In this document: positions 22,055-33,009 of the stretch, piece by piece
Position numbering within the stretch: position 1 is the first letter of the stretch
How the letters are laid out: each line of letters begins with the position of its first letter
DNA from: Eutypa lata
Lineage: Eukaryota > Ascomycota > Sordariomycetes > Xylariales > Diatrypaceae
Direction of reading: 5' to 3'
Assembly (NCBI GenBank): GCA_022661535.1
Contig: JAKULF010000006.1
Coordinates: 992,001-1,056,000, forward strand
DNA: 64,000 nucleotides
Made by a program: the position numbers and the translations under genes
Notes under the pieces: model-generated
What the model saw: only the letters and a program-made list of their open reading frames with translations
What the model was told of the DNA's origin: nothing
The model's database searches: none

Positions 22055-25000
22055 CGAAGGGTGGCTGTGTCTGTCTAACGATGAAGAGAACTAGTAATTA
22101 AATTCAACAATGGGTGAGTAAATAGGTACATAAAGTGATGCGCTATTCAATGGACTAATCATTTCGTGGTTATTTCTAACGGCACCGAAACGAGCGCAAG
22201 ATAAATAAATAAGGCCAGACACCAGATGCGGGATGAACGATTCAGATTAATAATAGCACTGCGGAATAGAATTCTCCCATTTGCCACTATATGTGCCTGA
22301 TTCACTACGTTTTTGGGGTATGTAACCCCTCCAACTGATGCTACGCAGGTTGCATATCTCCTCCCCGTGAGGGGGCGTTGTCCGGGATAAAGGGGTCAAG
22401 GAGCGGGGATGTTCTCGGGGAGGATCCCGAGCAATTGTGGAGATCAAGCACATTGCTACATAGTTAACCCCTGCTAGGCCGTTTTGAAGATCTCCTTCTC
22501 TACCAGAAACTGATAGAGACCTCGGGGAATATGATCAGCTGAATTTATTTTGTCTAATGACTATGGACTCGGGAAGGAACTTAGTAAGAGTTCGAAGGAT
22601 TGGATTACGAATTCGCCTTTGATCAGACTCGTCTGAACTATTCAGGTCTACATAGCATTCCTACTTCATGGTCTGGAGGGTGCAGTCGCAGTTTCTGCAG
22701 AAGTGATTCTTCTCGGATTGTGTGCCCTCCTTAATCATGCACACTTTGAGCTGGTTTTTGGAGTCCCTGGTTGTGATTTTGGTTATCGGGAATGCGGCTA
22801 TCTTGACGACACATGAGATGGTGACTTTGAATTCATTATATGCTTCATTAAAACGTCTCATATAAAATGGAAGCTTCCTTATACTATAGCATCATAGGAG
22901 CCGAGCCCTCTTTGACGTATTTCTATTTTACATCAAACGTTACTTGAGGCTTGAAATTCTTAAGAACAGCTATGGTAGGCCGATTACATCGGAAGATACC
23001 ACCTTTAACCCTACGCTGGTTGGACGCCTAAGTAGTTGCCGTGACAAGTCATACACTTTTATACTATACTTAAGTAGGAACTTCTCGTGGAACCTTCTCA
23101 CTAATATTACTCTCTAGTCTGAAATATTCACTTTATTGCGGGGATTTATAAATGCGTCGTCATCATATCTCTATCGCTACAATAACAGTCATCAAACAAG
23201 AAGTTGAATGACGAGTTACATAAGGAAAACTAATTATCAAAATAGATTCTTTTAAAACTACGAAGAATTAATCGTAAAATGTACTTCGTTGAAACTTACA
23301 AACAGCGATTACTAAAAGCTGTTCCCTAACGTTAGCGCATCACGAACAGTAAGTCGCCCACGTGGGAGATCATCGGCACTGATATGCTCTGCGGTACTAT
23401 TCGCGGAGCTGTCAGCGAGATCGGCGGTAGGGTGTTGGGGAAGGGTATCCAGGCTGCTGCGCAAGGCGTCGAAAGAGCAGGAGGTTGAGAAGGCACTATG
23501 GAGGACTTGGAGTAGACAATGAGGAAAGGACGCATCCCCGGCGCGGGATCTCCGGATTAAATACAATAGAGAGGCTACCGTGAGTAGAATTGGTAACATT
23601 CGGTAGGTTTGATTCCATCACTTCGCCCAGATCGCAAACCATATCTAATATCCTTGGAACACTATTGAAGCAGTCTCTTGCCGGACATTTCTTTTCATGC
23701 GTGCAAGAAGCATTACTATTGAATTACTTAAATAGATTTTAAACAAGCTAAATAGAGGCGTGGTTACAAGAATGAAACGCTTATGGCTTAAGTTTAATCT
23801 CTTCATAGTCTTAATATCGAAGAGTCTTCTAAATACTCGAACCCATACGTTCTACTGTTTGGTGTTATTGTACCTTTGCCAGTAATTAACTAATGCTAAA
23901 TATTAAACTCATTCTAGATATCACGTACGTCGGTTCTCAAGTTGATACTAACACTGAAAATAGTAAACTACTAAGAAGCAAAGACCTCAAGACATTTAAC
24001 ATGTACAACCTAACGGCTACATGCTTGTTGCACAAAGAAGAGGCAACCATTACTCGTTACACAATAATATAAGAACTATTACTAACCGATCTGGATTGTG
24101 GTGCGAGTTGTATAAAGGGGATTTAAATATTAAGATAGGCAAAATCCTATTCGACTTAACTACACTCGTTTAATTCCTATGTGTTCGCATTAATTCGAGG
24201 GTAATGATGTAAAAGAATATTGAACAAGGAAAATTAGCCCACGTTATTCCAAATATTCATTTTATATGCTAACTGTTTTGTTTGTTCGTTAAATCTATCC
24301 GTTCATTTAGTCGTGATTTACATTCTTATGTTAGGATAAATATTCTTAAGTACAATATCTAGGCAGCTGACGTACTTATATTCCAGTCTCCTACGTCACG
24401 GAGCATCCTATTCAGCTTTGCCTTTCCCTCCTCCCGTTTTCTTTCTTCATCAGCTATTAATAACGCTATAATGCATGAATTAATGATAAATGGCGTCAAA
24501 TTGTAACATAGTATCGAATCCATGCATTAAATCGTTCAATAATATAATGTAGGCTTGGATTAGTCTTGATCCTTATTGGTTAATTTGTTCTTGTTGGTGA
24601 TAAGGCTGCTGAAACCGGGCATGGTGTCTGAGAAAGGCAACTATATAACCGCTGCCTTCTTCATCCCCCGCCAAGATGTTGCATCATTGCTACCGTGGCT
24701 GCTTATAAGAACACTACCCTGCAATTCTTAATACCTAACTGACGCATTAGGGACACTCTTTAGTCTCATGTATCATCAATTAAGCCGAGAAAGGGGAACA
24801 TGGTGAATATCACGATAACGACAAACCCCGAAAATATAGCCGATGAAGTGGTACAATTCTTCTCTTGGTTAGATTGATATGTAACAGGCCTTTTGCTGCA
24901 GCAAACATTTCCCAACCCCTGCTACGGCCTCGAGGGCTTCGACATGCAGTGTTGCACTTTGCGCCAGCCGTACAACGCTGCCTGGGTTATTAATAAAGTC

Positions 25001-25132
25001 GAGGTCATCTCCAGTACAGCTCGCTTCCCACATACACACCTGTTCTCTAGAAATAATACCTGAATTCTTCATCATTCCGAGTTTACGAAGTCGTGGAAGC
25101 TATCTGGCACGCTACATTCAACCAAAAGAGTC
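22055..25132. other. 3 kb AT-rich gene desert
   Basis: No gene can be supported. Two minus-strand frames were weighed. The one at 22661-22861 ends in FCRNCDCTL, which faintly recalls a GFA zinc site. The one at 23312-23599 has a hydrophobic start (MLPILLTVASLLYLI). Neither has a convincing domain. Base composition is clearly more A+T-rich than the genes on either side. Confidence 0.4.
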
Positions 25133-28100
25133 ATGTCTACGCACGGCGAACCTCTAGCATTCCTTACCGCAGCCGGCTCTCAGTGGGTTCTCAAGGGCCC
25201 TGGAACCCGGCCACAGGCTCGTGATGAGCTTACTAAATCTAATGACGATCAATACAAAGATAATGCAGAATTTGAATATGATCGATTGACGAGCATGACA
25301 AGACGAATTCGGTTATTACGCTTGCTACCGGGATCTGGCAATTCTGAGATCGTATGCAAGCTATTTGAAGTAGAGTTACGGGAAGGGAAGGCTTTCTTGC
25401 CCCCACAAAACACCTTGATAGAGTACGAAGCATTATCGTGGTCTTGGGGTGCCGGCGCAAAGGATAATTTAATCCTGATCCGGAAAGAAGGTTCAAACCA
25501 ACGTGCAAAAGCTTCTGAATCTCTCGTCGTAAGTATCTTGTTCTTATTAGTTCTTATGATCTAGCTGTAAAGCCTTTACCTGGGGCAATGGAGAGATTAT
25601 ATCTTCTATATTCGTTGTCTTTTCATATCTTCAAATTGCCAAATACAGACATTAACTATAGACGTTGCAGTGGGCACTTCGACACCTCCGCAGCAGAAGC
25701 CAAGACAAATTTCTCTGGATTGACGCCTTATGTATTAATCAAGAGAGTGTCGAAGAAAAGAATCATCAGGTGCAAATGATGTCTCAAATCTATAGCTACG
25801 CACAACGAACTTGTATTGTGAGTATCTTTCGAATCTATATTTATTCCTGCTAGTTGTTCTGGTGGAGCTGTATATGCGTCCTTCAAGGGGCTTGTTATTA
25901 CAATGAGACTACCGGGTTATTAAGACCGGAGACGCCCAACCGCCACTGAACATCTTTGAAAAGAAAGGACTAACTATAGTGATCAAATTAGTGGCTGGGA
26001 CGTGAGGATAGTAGCAGTAAAATGGCGATCAATTTCATCAAGTATGAAATTATGCATCTCGAGCAGTTTGATACCTTGTGTTCCGATGAGCGCAACGCAG
26101 AAAAATGGCAGTCACTTCTTTTGCTGATGCAGAGAACGTGGTTCTTTCGCCGTTGGGTCGTCCAGGAGATTGCCTTAGCACAGGATGCTGTGGTCCACTG
26201 CGGGCCAGATGAGATAAGTTGGAAGGATTTTTCGGTTGCTATTGAGCTCTTTGTTGAGGTCGAAACGGCTACACATCGCCTCTCCGAGGTTATGCAAAAG
26301 GATCCTCGTTTTTACCACGTCCCCGGTTGGTTCGAGTATGTATCTGCTCTAGGTGCTAGTCTCCTTGTTGAAGCTACAAACATGGTATTTCGGTATTACA
26401 AGCCGAACAAGGCCCTTCCTAGCAAAGACAGCGACACCTCTTTGGAAGCTAATATCGCAGACCCGATCTCTCAGAGAAGACCGCTCCTGAGTCTCGAATA
26501 TCTAGTATCAAAGCTGTCGATCTTCCAGGCGAGCGAGCCGCGTGATACCATTTACGCTCTGCTCGCGATTGCCAACGATGGATATCCTTCCGCAGAAGGC
26601 CCTGATGAGGAGATCGTGAAGGGAGCACGGGAAATTCTTTCCGAAACAGCCGAGCAAAAGCCCTTCTCTGTCAATTATGCACATCCATATGCAGATGTGT
26701 GCCAGACTTTTATTGAGTTCTGCATTAGCCGTTCTGATAAATCGCGCGCCTTAGGTCAGTAACAGGAGCTACCCCCACCCCCCTTCTCATTCTATTTTAC
26801 AGTTCTTATGTGTCGCCGTGGACATTGCTTTCATTAGTTGTGGCTCTCTAGCTAGTGTTGTCAATACAGCTGCTTTTTGTATGTATTTGTCTCGAAATTA
26901 GTCTACTAATGACAAATTACTCACAGACATTCTTTGTCGTCCCTGGTCCCCAGAGCCCGAATTAAACGTCTCGATATACTCTCATTCCAAAACACCTTCA
27001 AAAGAAATGGAGGATTGGTTTCATACGTTGGATACCCTACACAAGGAGGATGGTGGTGGAATGCGGCATAGCCAATACTGGCCACAGATGAAGAAATACT
27101 TTCCGAAGAGGGACACGGGGGTAAAACTGCCCTCCTGGATTCCTAGGTTGAGTGGGGCACCGTTCGAGAGTAAGCATCTGTTACCCCTTTTTTCTTCTTC
27201 CTACAATTGCATGTTGTAGAGGAAAATCGTCGAATAGTTTCCTATATAGCCTCCAGACTCTTTGAAATTTCCCATAGAGAATCAATCTAACACCAGAGGT
27301 GCCAGTGTATCACCAAGCCGGTATCCACATCGAAAAGCTGGGTAGGAAGAACGCCGATCCGCTCGTTGCACCACCGGGACATTCTCGGAACTACGATGCT
27401 GCACAAAGCACCGTCATTGATCAGACAGTACTACAGTTCAAGAAGCGGCGTGGTCAGGTGAGTATGCAAAGTCTTTTATTCCCGTACAAACTATGCCGTT
27501 ATCAAATTTCATTTTTAGAAGTGCTACTTGGCAACTACAAAAGAATTAGTACTAACCAATCCTGAGTAGCAAGCACACTGTATGTTCGTTAAGGGCTTTA
27601 TCCTAACCGAAGTCGAGAAGACCACCGACGCCTCCCAGTCTGGTAACATCCCGGAAGAGTGGTTTAAGTTGGCTGGGTGGGTGACAACACAAAGTGAGCA
27701 AGAGCCTAATGAGGAGTTCTGGCGCACGTTAGTCGCGGACAGAGGTAAAGATGGCAGGAACCCTCCCTCTTATTATTCCAGGGCATGCAAAGAGTCTGTA
27801 TTCAAAGGCGGCCTAGCCAGCGGGTCAGTCAGCACATCAGATCTCATCAACAACGAAAGAAATTCCATTATTACCCAGTTTTGTAGGCGTGTGCAAGCTG
27901 TGATCTGGAATCGACAGTTGATCAAAACAGAATTAGGCCACCTCGGAATAGCTCGCAAAGGTGTACGAAAGGGAGACATAGTATGTATCTTATATGGATG
28001 CAGCGTCCCGGTCATTCTACGTCGCCATGTGAAGGATCAAACAAATATTGACGAAGAAGAAGAGGAGGATCGACTATTCGGAGAGATGGAGAAGCGTTTA

Positions 28101-29063
28101 CAGGATGAGAATTTCCTAAGACGAATCATACGAAACCTGAAGCGGAAAAGGAGGTGGCAAGATCGGCCTGAGGAAGTTACCAATAAGCAAAAGCTTACTA
28201 GTGAATGGAAGTTCGGCAAGAAAGAAGTGAGAGAAGACTTGAAGAAATACAAGGAGTATGAGAAACGACTAGAAGAAGAGAAGGGGAAGAGAGGCAGCAA
28301 TGCAAGAACCCAGGAGAAATCTAACGCAACCATTGATGAAGTATCAAAGCTTGGGGAACAATCTGGGTTCTACTACGAGTTTCTAGGTGAATGCTATATC
28401 CATGGTATGATGGATGGAGAGGGTAAATAGCCTCATGATTTGTTTCCCTGGTATATTAGCTGATGGGTATTTCGCTAACTGAAGCTGCTGACTATAGCTA
28501 TCCGTGAGAAATCGAAACGCGACCAAAAGCATGTACAAGATAGGGTTGAAATGGACAAGTTTGTATCTGCTAAACTCGCAAGTATTGCTCAGACCATCTC
28601 TCGAGCTCCCACGATGCGTGATCCCCGATTTAACGGGATCGTTCATCAACACCAAGATGGGGCCGAAAGACCCCCCTCTAGTGATGAGCTAAAAAAGCAA
28701 CCCGATAAAGAGCCCGGTCGCAAAGGCGAGGAAAAAGAAAAAGGTGGGAAACTAGAGGATAGATGGAAGAAGAGGGGGAAAGAAGAGAACAAAGAAATGA
28801 AAGGAAAGAACAAGGTCGGAGGAGAAGAAAAGGGGAACGATAGTAACCAACCGGGCCGCATAGGAGGACCTATCAGATCCCAAAATAAGGTCCCCGAGAA
28901 AGCATCGGACAAGAAAGACCTAAAGGAACCGAACACATCCGCTACCAATAATACCGCTGTCAATTTGGCTGGTAGGGCAGATCCGGACCGGGATCCGGAG
29001 CAGCAGCCGAAGGAGGGCTGGGAAAATGACTTCCTTCTTGATATCACCTTTGAGTTACGTTAA
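25133..29063 (+). CDS. HET-domain (heterokaryon incompatibility) protein
   Basis: A probable allorecognition/cell-death factor. Seven exons: 25133-25528, 25662-25817, 25992-26754, 26927-27169, 27297-27457, 27570-28422 and 28498-29063 (1,045 residues). All phases agree and every donor is GT with a good or fair consensus. The HET signatures are spread over exons 1-3: YEALSWSWG (residues 98-106), FLWIDALCINQ (about 149-159), then WLGREDSSSKMA immediately after intron 2, and WFFRRWVVQEIALA with EPRDTIYALLAIAND in exon 3. Exon 6 has the usual HET C-terminal block (GILHLGIARKG-type, here HLGIARKGVRKGDIVCILYG). Inside that block sits a strongly charged, Lys/Glu/Arg-rich insertion (about 28055-28320) with probable coiled coil. 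Exon 7 is a disordered Lys/Glu/Gly tail. The gene appears intact and sits beside HET and NACHT relics. Where intron 5 ends (27569) is the least certain boundary. Confidence 0.88.
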
Positions 29064-29369
29064 ATCATTCTAGGTTATGCAGTCTTTGAGGTTGGACCAG
29101 GTGAATCCTTTTTATTCATGCCTTCGTTTTTACGTGAAGAGGTATGATTGGAGTAAAACGGCAAGTACTCCGGAGAACCAACAATCTTAAACAACCCAGC
29201 CAACTAATTCTCTGCCCTTGCATGATGGCATAATGCAGGCAACATGCATGCACCAAAAAACCGATAACTTACTTTCTTCAATTAATGTTCGTCTACTCAT
29301 CACAGATCATCCCACTCCTGTTCTGACCTTAAAGCTTGCTTTATCTTCATCGAAAAGACCTTGTCCACG

Positions 29370-29888
29370 ATGCCCTCTGTAATCACATAGTTCTAGGTGG
29401 CCAGGAATCTTCTTGCCGACCCCACACATCTTTCATTCAAGGGGAAGACAGTCCTTGTTACCGGAGCTAATTCGGGCCTGGGCTTCCACGCAACCACCAA
29501 GTATGCCCACTTAGGGGCATCCAAATTGATCTTAACGGCCCGATTGAAGGAGAAAGGCGAGGCAGCTAAGGCTGCCATTATCAAAACCACGAATAACTCG
29601 GCCGATATCGTCGTGATCATCGTAGATTTAACAAATTTCGCATCCGTGATGGCGTTCCTTCGTTAAGTTAACCAAGAAATCGGCGAACTGCACGTCGTGC
29701 TGCTCTGCGCCGGGCTCATGATCCCCAGGTTTACCCTCGGCCCCGAGGGCTACGAGCTGAACTTGCAGGTCAACGTTCTGTCCACGGCCCTCATGGCGCT
29801 TCTCCTGCTCCCTAAGGCGCGGGATACGGGGACTCGGTCAGGGTTAATACTGCGAGATATTTTATCGCGCGGATATGGCGATCTTTAG
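29370..29888 (+). pseudogene. short-chain dehydrogenase/reductase relic
   Basis: The N-terminal half of a classical SDR oxidoreductase. One frame from the ATG at 29370 carries TAG at 29388 and 29394 before VARNLLAD, then GKTVLVTGANSGLGFHATT (the TGxxxGxG NAD(P)-binding loop), then TAA near 29664, then LHVVLLCAGLMIP (NAG-type strand, here CAG) and LQVNVLSTALMALLLLP. It ends at 29888 without a catalytic YxxxK. All three internal stops are codons that CAG or CAA would occupy, consistent with C-to-T at CpA. No frameshift is needed. A further frame at 29891-30073 may be a remnant of the C-terminal part but shows no motif. Confidence 0.75.
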
Positions 29889-30074
29889 TTATGATGTACA
29901 CGGAACTAAGTCTCACCATCCCGAGTGATCGCTTCCCATCTCTCAGAGGCGTGGCGAGGGCATTCGCAGAGAAAATGAGCACGCCGTATTTAGCAGGGCT
30001 ATTTCGGGACTCGCTGTTTAATGATTTGTTATGGACGACCTTCCGGTCTCAGAAGCCACGACTGCCGAAGTGAA

Positions 30075-30650
30075 GGGCCCCTTCATGGCCGTGGGTTAGT
30101 ATCGAAACACACATTAGCTACGAGGATGGCTTAGTCTATTACGACGATGAAGTTTATGCAGAACAACCGAACAAGCATTGAATTTGCGTCTATCGACCAC
30201 TGCGAGTGCGTAGCCGCTTCGGATGGCTTTGGCCAGGTCACGTCCGCTTCACTCCGCATCACTAGCCAGCTGTTACCTGCAGTCCTTATTTTAAAACCTG
30301 GCCATGACGAAATCCGGTATTCAGAGTACTATGTGGGCATGGGTGAAGGTGATGGTGTCGTGTATCCTTGTATATACGCGGACTACGACCTAAGCCAACC
30401 TAGTCCATACCAAGTCCTTTCTAGGACCGTGGTGTATTGTCTGAGAATGACCCAGGAACTAGAAAAAAGGATAGATATGTCTTTAATCCTGAGAACCGTT
30501 CCAAATAACTCTCTGGGTTCGTTTGAGCGCATTGGCATGCTCCAGCTTGACCCTCTCTCACCAAAGACCGATGGTCTTGAACCAGAGACAAGAGACTTAG
30601 TCTTGGCAGCACTCGATAAGGCAGAAGTCAAGACCGTGGATATCATATAG
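30075..30650 (+). pseudogene. C-terminal fragment of a second HET-type protein
   Basis: An open frame at 30147-30650 reads DGFGQVTSASLRITSQLLPA, then VYPCIYADYDLS, VVYCLRMTQE and MSLILRTVP...GSFERIGMLQ. This order (a 'G.VS.G.L.I.G' block, then a Tyr-rich block, then 'LVL..V....YERIG') is typical of the far C-terminus of fungal HET-domain proteins. No HET domain precedes it; the upstream neighbour is the SDR relic. I infer a truncated second HET gene. The left limit is arbitrary. Confidence 0.5.
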
Positions 30651-32072
30651 TCTTGAAAGTACAATGCGATTAAATAAAGCAACCCTATATAATGTCAAGG
30701 ATGTCTATAAGTATTAAAACCCGTTCCCCTGAACAGACCCCGACGTAGCTGCGCATAGCCTCCGTCCAAATATGCAGGGAAGCATTTTGAATGTACATAT
30801 ACAAGATGGATCCCTTTACTGCTTGCGCCACACGGGGGTATTATATGATGAGGGCCCGGGACTCTGGCCCTCTCCACTTGCTAAACTTTCCTTTCCTTAA
30901 TACTACTTCATTCCACTTGCATTCCATAACTTTTTGTCTGCTTTGGCTTTCCAACCCTTGCAAAATTTCAAACTCAACCGTCGGACCTAGGGGACAGGGG
31001 GGTCAGGCGTTTACTATGTACGGACTCGAAACAGCTACTACTAGCATTATAGCTAGTCTCAGATTGAAGAAGATTTTATTCCCTAAAATTTCAAGAACCC
31101 GGCCGAGGACGCTCCCGGAACTCATACTATCTTCGACACGTTCCTTATACATCAGCGACGCCTCCTTGACGACATACCGCGTGAGGTCGCTCGACATTCC
31201 GCGCGTTATCCCAGTCGTACCTCTCCGCATTCAGATATTACTTGATGTTCTGTTCGCTGCGGCATGCGCTTCCATTACATTATGTATCTGGGTCAGCTTT
31301 CTCGCTCAGGCGTTACCCCTGTAACAACGACGGACTCGGGCCACACTGTCAATGTCTACATCAATGTTTTCGACAACGATAACAGCATCATCCTAATGGT
31401 CCTTGTTTTCTCATTAAACTTTACCATTAATATTACGAGAACGATAATCCACTTGAACTCTATTTTTGGTCACGGGAATATTGTCTGGCAAAGCAGCTGA
31501 GGCAGGCTGGCGCGAACTCAAGTCGGTACCGCTTCATGGGAGGTTCACGAAGATATAATTAGTAGTGTTATTAATGACTTCATTCTTTTTATTATAGCAC
31601 GGAACATATAATACGGTTTGATAGAGTATTGTGCTGTTCAGCAAGGGAAGAAATAAGAGCACCTAGTACAGTAGTTCAGTGGCTTGCTTATACAAGTGCT
31701 CGACTTAAGACTGTGACAATTTAACATTACCGGCCATCTCTCCATACATGACATATCATAATAGTAGCTTTCGTGACCACAGTGTCCCAGCTGATGTTAT
31801 CATGCTTTAATAAAGGTGATGGAGCACCCACGACAGAAGTACTTTATGCAAAGTATCGTTAGTTTTTACAAAAGAGCGAAGTTACAGGGAAGAAACGACC
31901 ATTTTAAAAACGGATGCTAGGATACATAATTAGGATAGTAGAATTCTATTAGAAATAGGTTATATGTACGATATGTATATAGATGATAAGTACATATAGC
32001 CCTAAGAGACAATAAATGCCTAAAGAAGAGATCATGATAAGGTGTTTGCTTTTACGTGCCGTAGGGTTCGAG
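30651..32072. other. intergenic region with a possible membrane-protein relic
   Basis: At about 31110-31324 (+) one frame reads LSSTRSLYISDASLTTYRVRS and then a hydrophobic helix (QILLDVLFAAACASITLCIW) before a stop. It could be the C-terminal tail of a fungal membrane protein, but I cannot name the family or find an upstream part. The rest is featureless and becomes A+T-richer toward 32 kb. Confidence 0.3.
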
Positions 32073-32105
32073 GTGGTTAACTAATGGTTAACTAATGGTT
32101 AACCA
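32073..32105 (+). repeat. short tandem repeat GGTTAACTAAT
   Basis: Two copies plus a partial copy of GGTTAACTAAT, ending in GGTTAACC, at the left border of the AT-rich block. The unit contains the palindrome GTTAAC. Confidence 0.75.
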
Positions 32106-32129
32106 TTAACAAATTACCGGTAAGTGGTT

Positions 32130-32795
32130 TGAAAATAAAGCAATTTACCGTAATTTAAAAAAACCATAGTTAATTATTTCTTTAATTTTATTAATAAATA
32201 ATGCGTCGATAATGCATAATTAATTATGGTTTTTTAAACTTATAATTAATTACGTATTATTTATTAATAAAATTAAAAAAAAATTAATTATAAAAAAAGA
32301 TTATTAATTATTTATAAGTTAAAAAACGAATAAATAATTAATTAATATAAACTTTAACGTATCGTATAATAAATAATATAATATTAATTAAATAATAACT
32401 TTTATTTTAATTAAATAAAGGTATTTATATTTTTTTATAACTTTTATATTTTATTTTTTAATATTAAATAATAATCGAGCCGTTATATTTATATTATTTT
32501 TTCTTTACGTTTAAAAATTAATAATAATAATAAATTTAATTTTTTTTATTATTTATTAAAAATTAATATAAATACTTTATTAAATTTTATAAATATATAT
32601 TTATAAAATAAAACTTTTTCGATTTTTTTAATAAAAATATATATAAATAAAATAAAATTATTAAAAATAAAATTTAATTATTTAAATATATAATTTATAA
32701 ATAAATTATTTAAAAGAATATTATAATTAAATAATAATAATTATTTAAAGTGATAATAACTTAATAATAATAATTACGTATATAAATAAATGATA
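32130..32795. repeat. RIP-like saturated AT-rich block 1
   Basis: About 660 bp of nearly pure A+T. The remaining C residues are mostly in CpG or CpT context, as expected when CpA (and CpC) sites have been exhausted by RIP. An inverted repeat at about 32158-32238 pairs CCATAGTTAATTAT with ATAATTAATTATGG. No coding capacity. The identity of the original element is lost. Confidence 0.7.
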
Positions 32796-33009
32796 AGCGA
32801 GCCGTTAATCTTGCGACGGCCCGGCTGCCACCTGGCATCAAAAAGTAAGGTGTAAAAGTTTAAAAAACTAAGGTGTAACTAGTTAAATAACATCACTCTT
32901 TTAATTATATAAACTTTACAGGAATTAAAAAGCAAGAAATACTGGACGATACAAGGATTAATAACCGCAGTCCGGCCAGTTATCACACATTATATCAGGG
33001 CCATGTTGA

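Noticed and set aside
22661..22861. Possible GFA-domain (zinc) fragment on the minus strand
   Set aside because: Only FCRNCDCTL recalls the family; the other metal-binding cysteines and the glutathione region are absent.
23312..23599. Small secreted protein candidate on the minus strand
   Set aside because: It has a hydrophobic start, but no cysteines pattern, splice signals or recognised motif support it, and it lies in A+T-rich desert.
27517..27569. Extra exon KCYLATTKELVLTNPE between HET exons 5 and 6
   Set aside because: An acceptor precedes it, but there is no donor before its in-frame TAG at 27567, and the remaining intron would be far too short. A single 112 bp intron fits better.
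31003..31230. Minus-strand 75-codon frame
   Set aside because: No family motif; it overlaps an equally weak plus-strand frame with a hydrophobic helix.
32130..32795. Transposon ends around AT-rich block 1
   Set aside because: I searched both flanks for matching inverted or direct terminal repeats and found none comparable to those of the 54.8-56.2 kb element.
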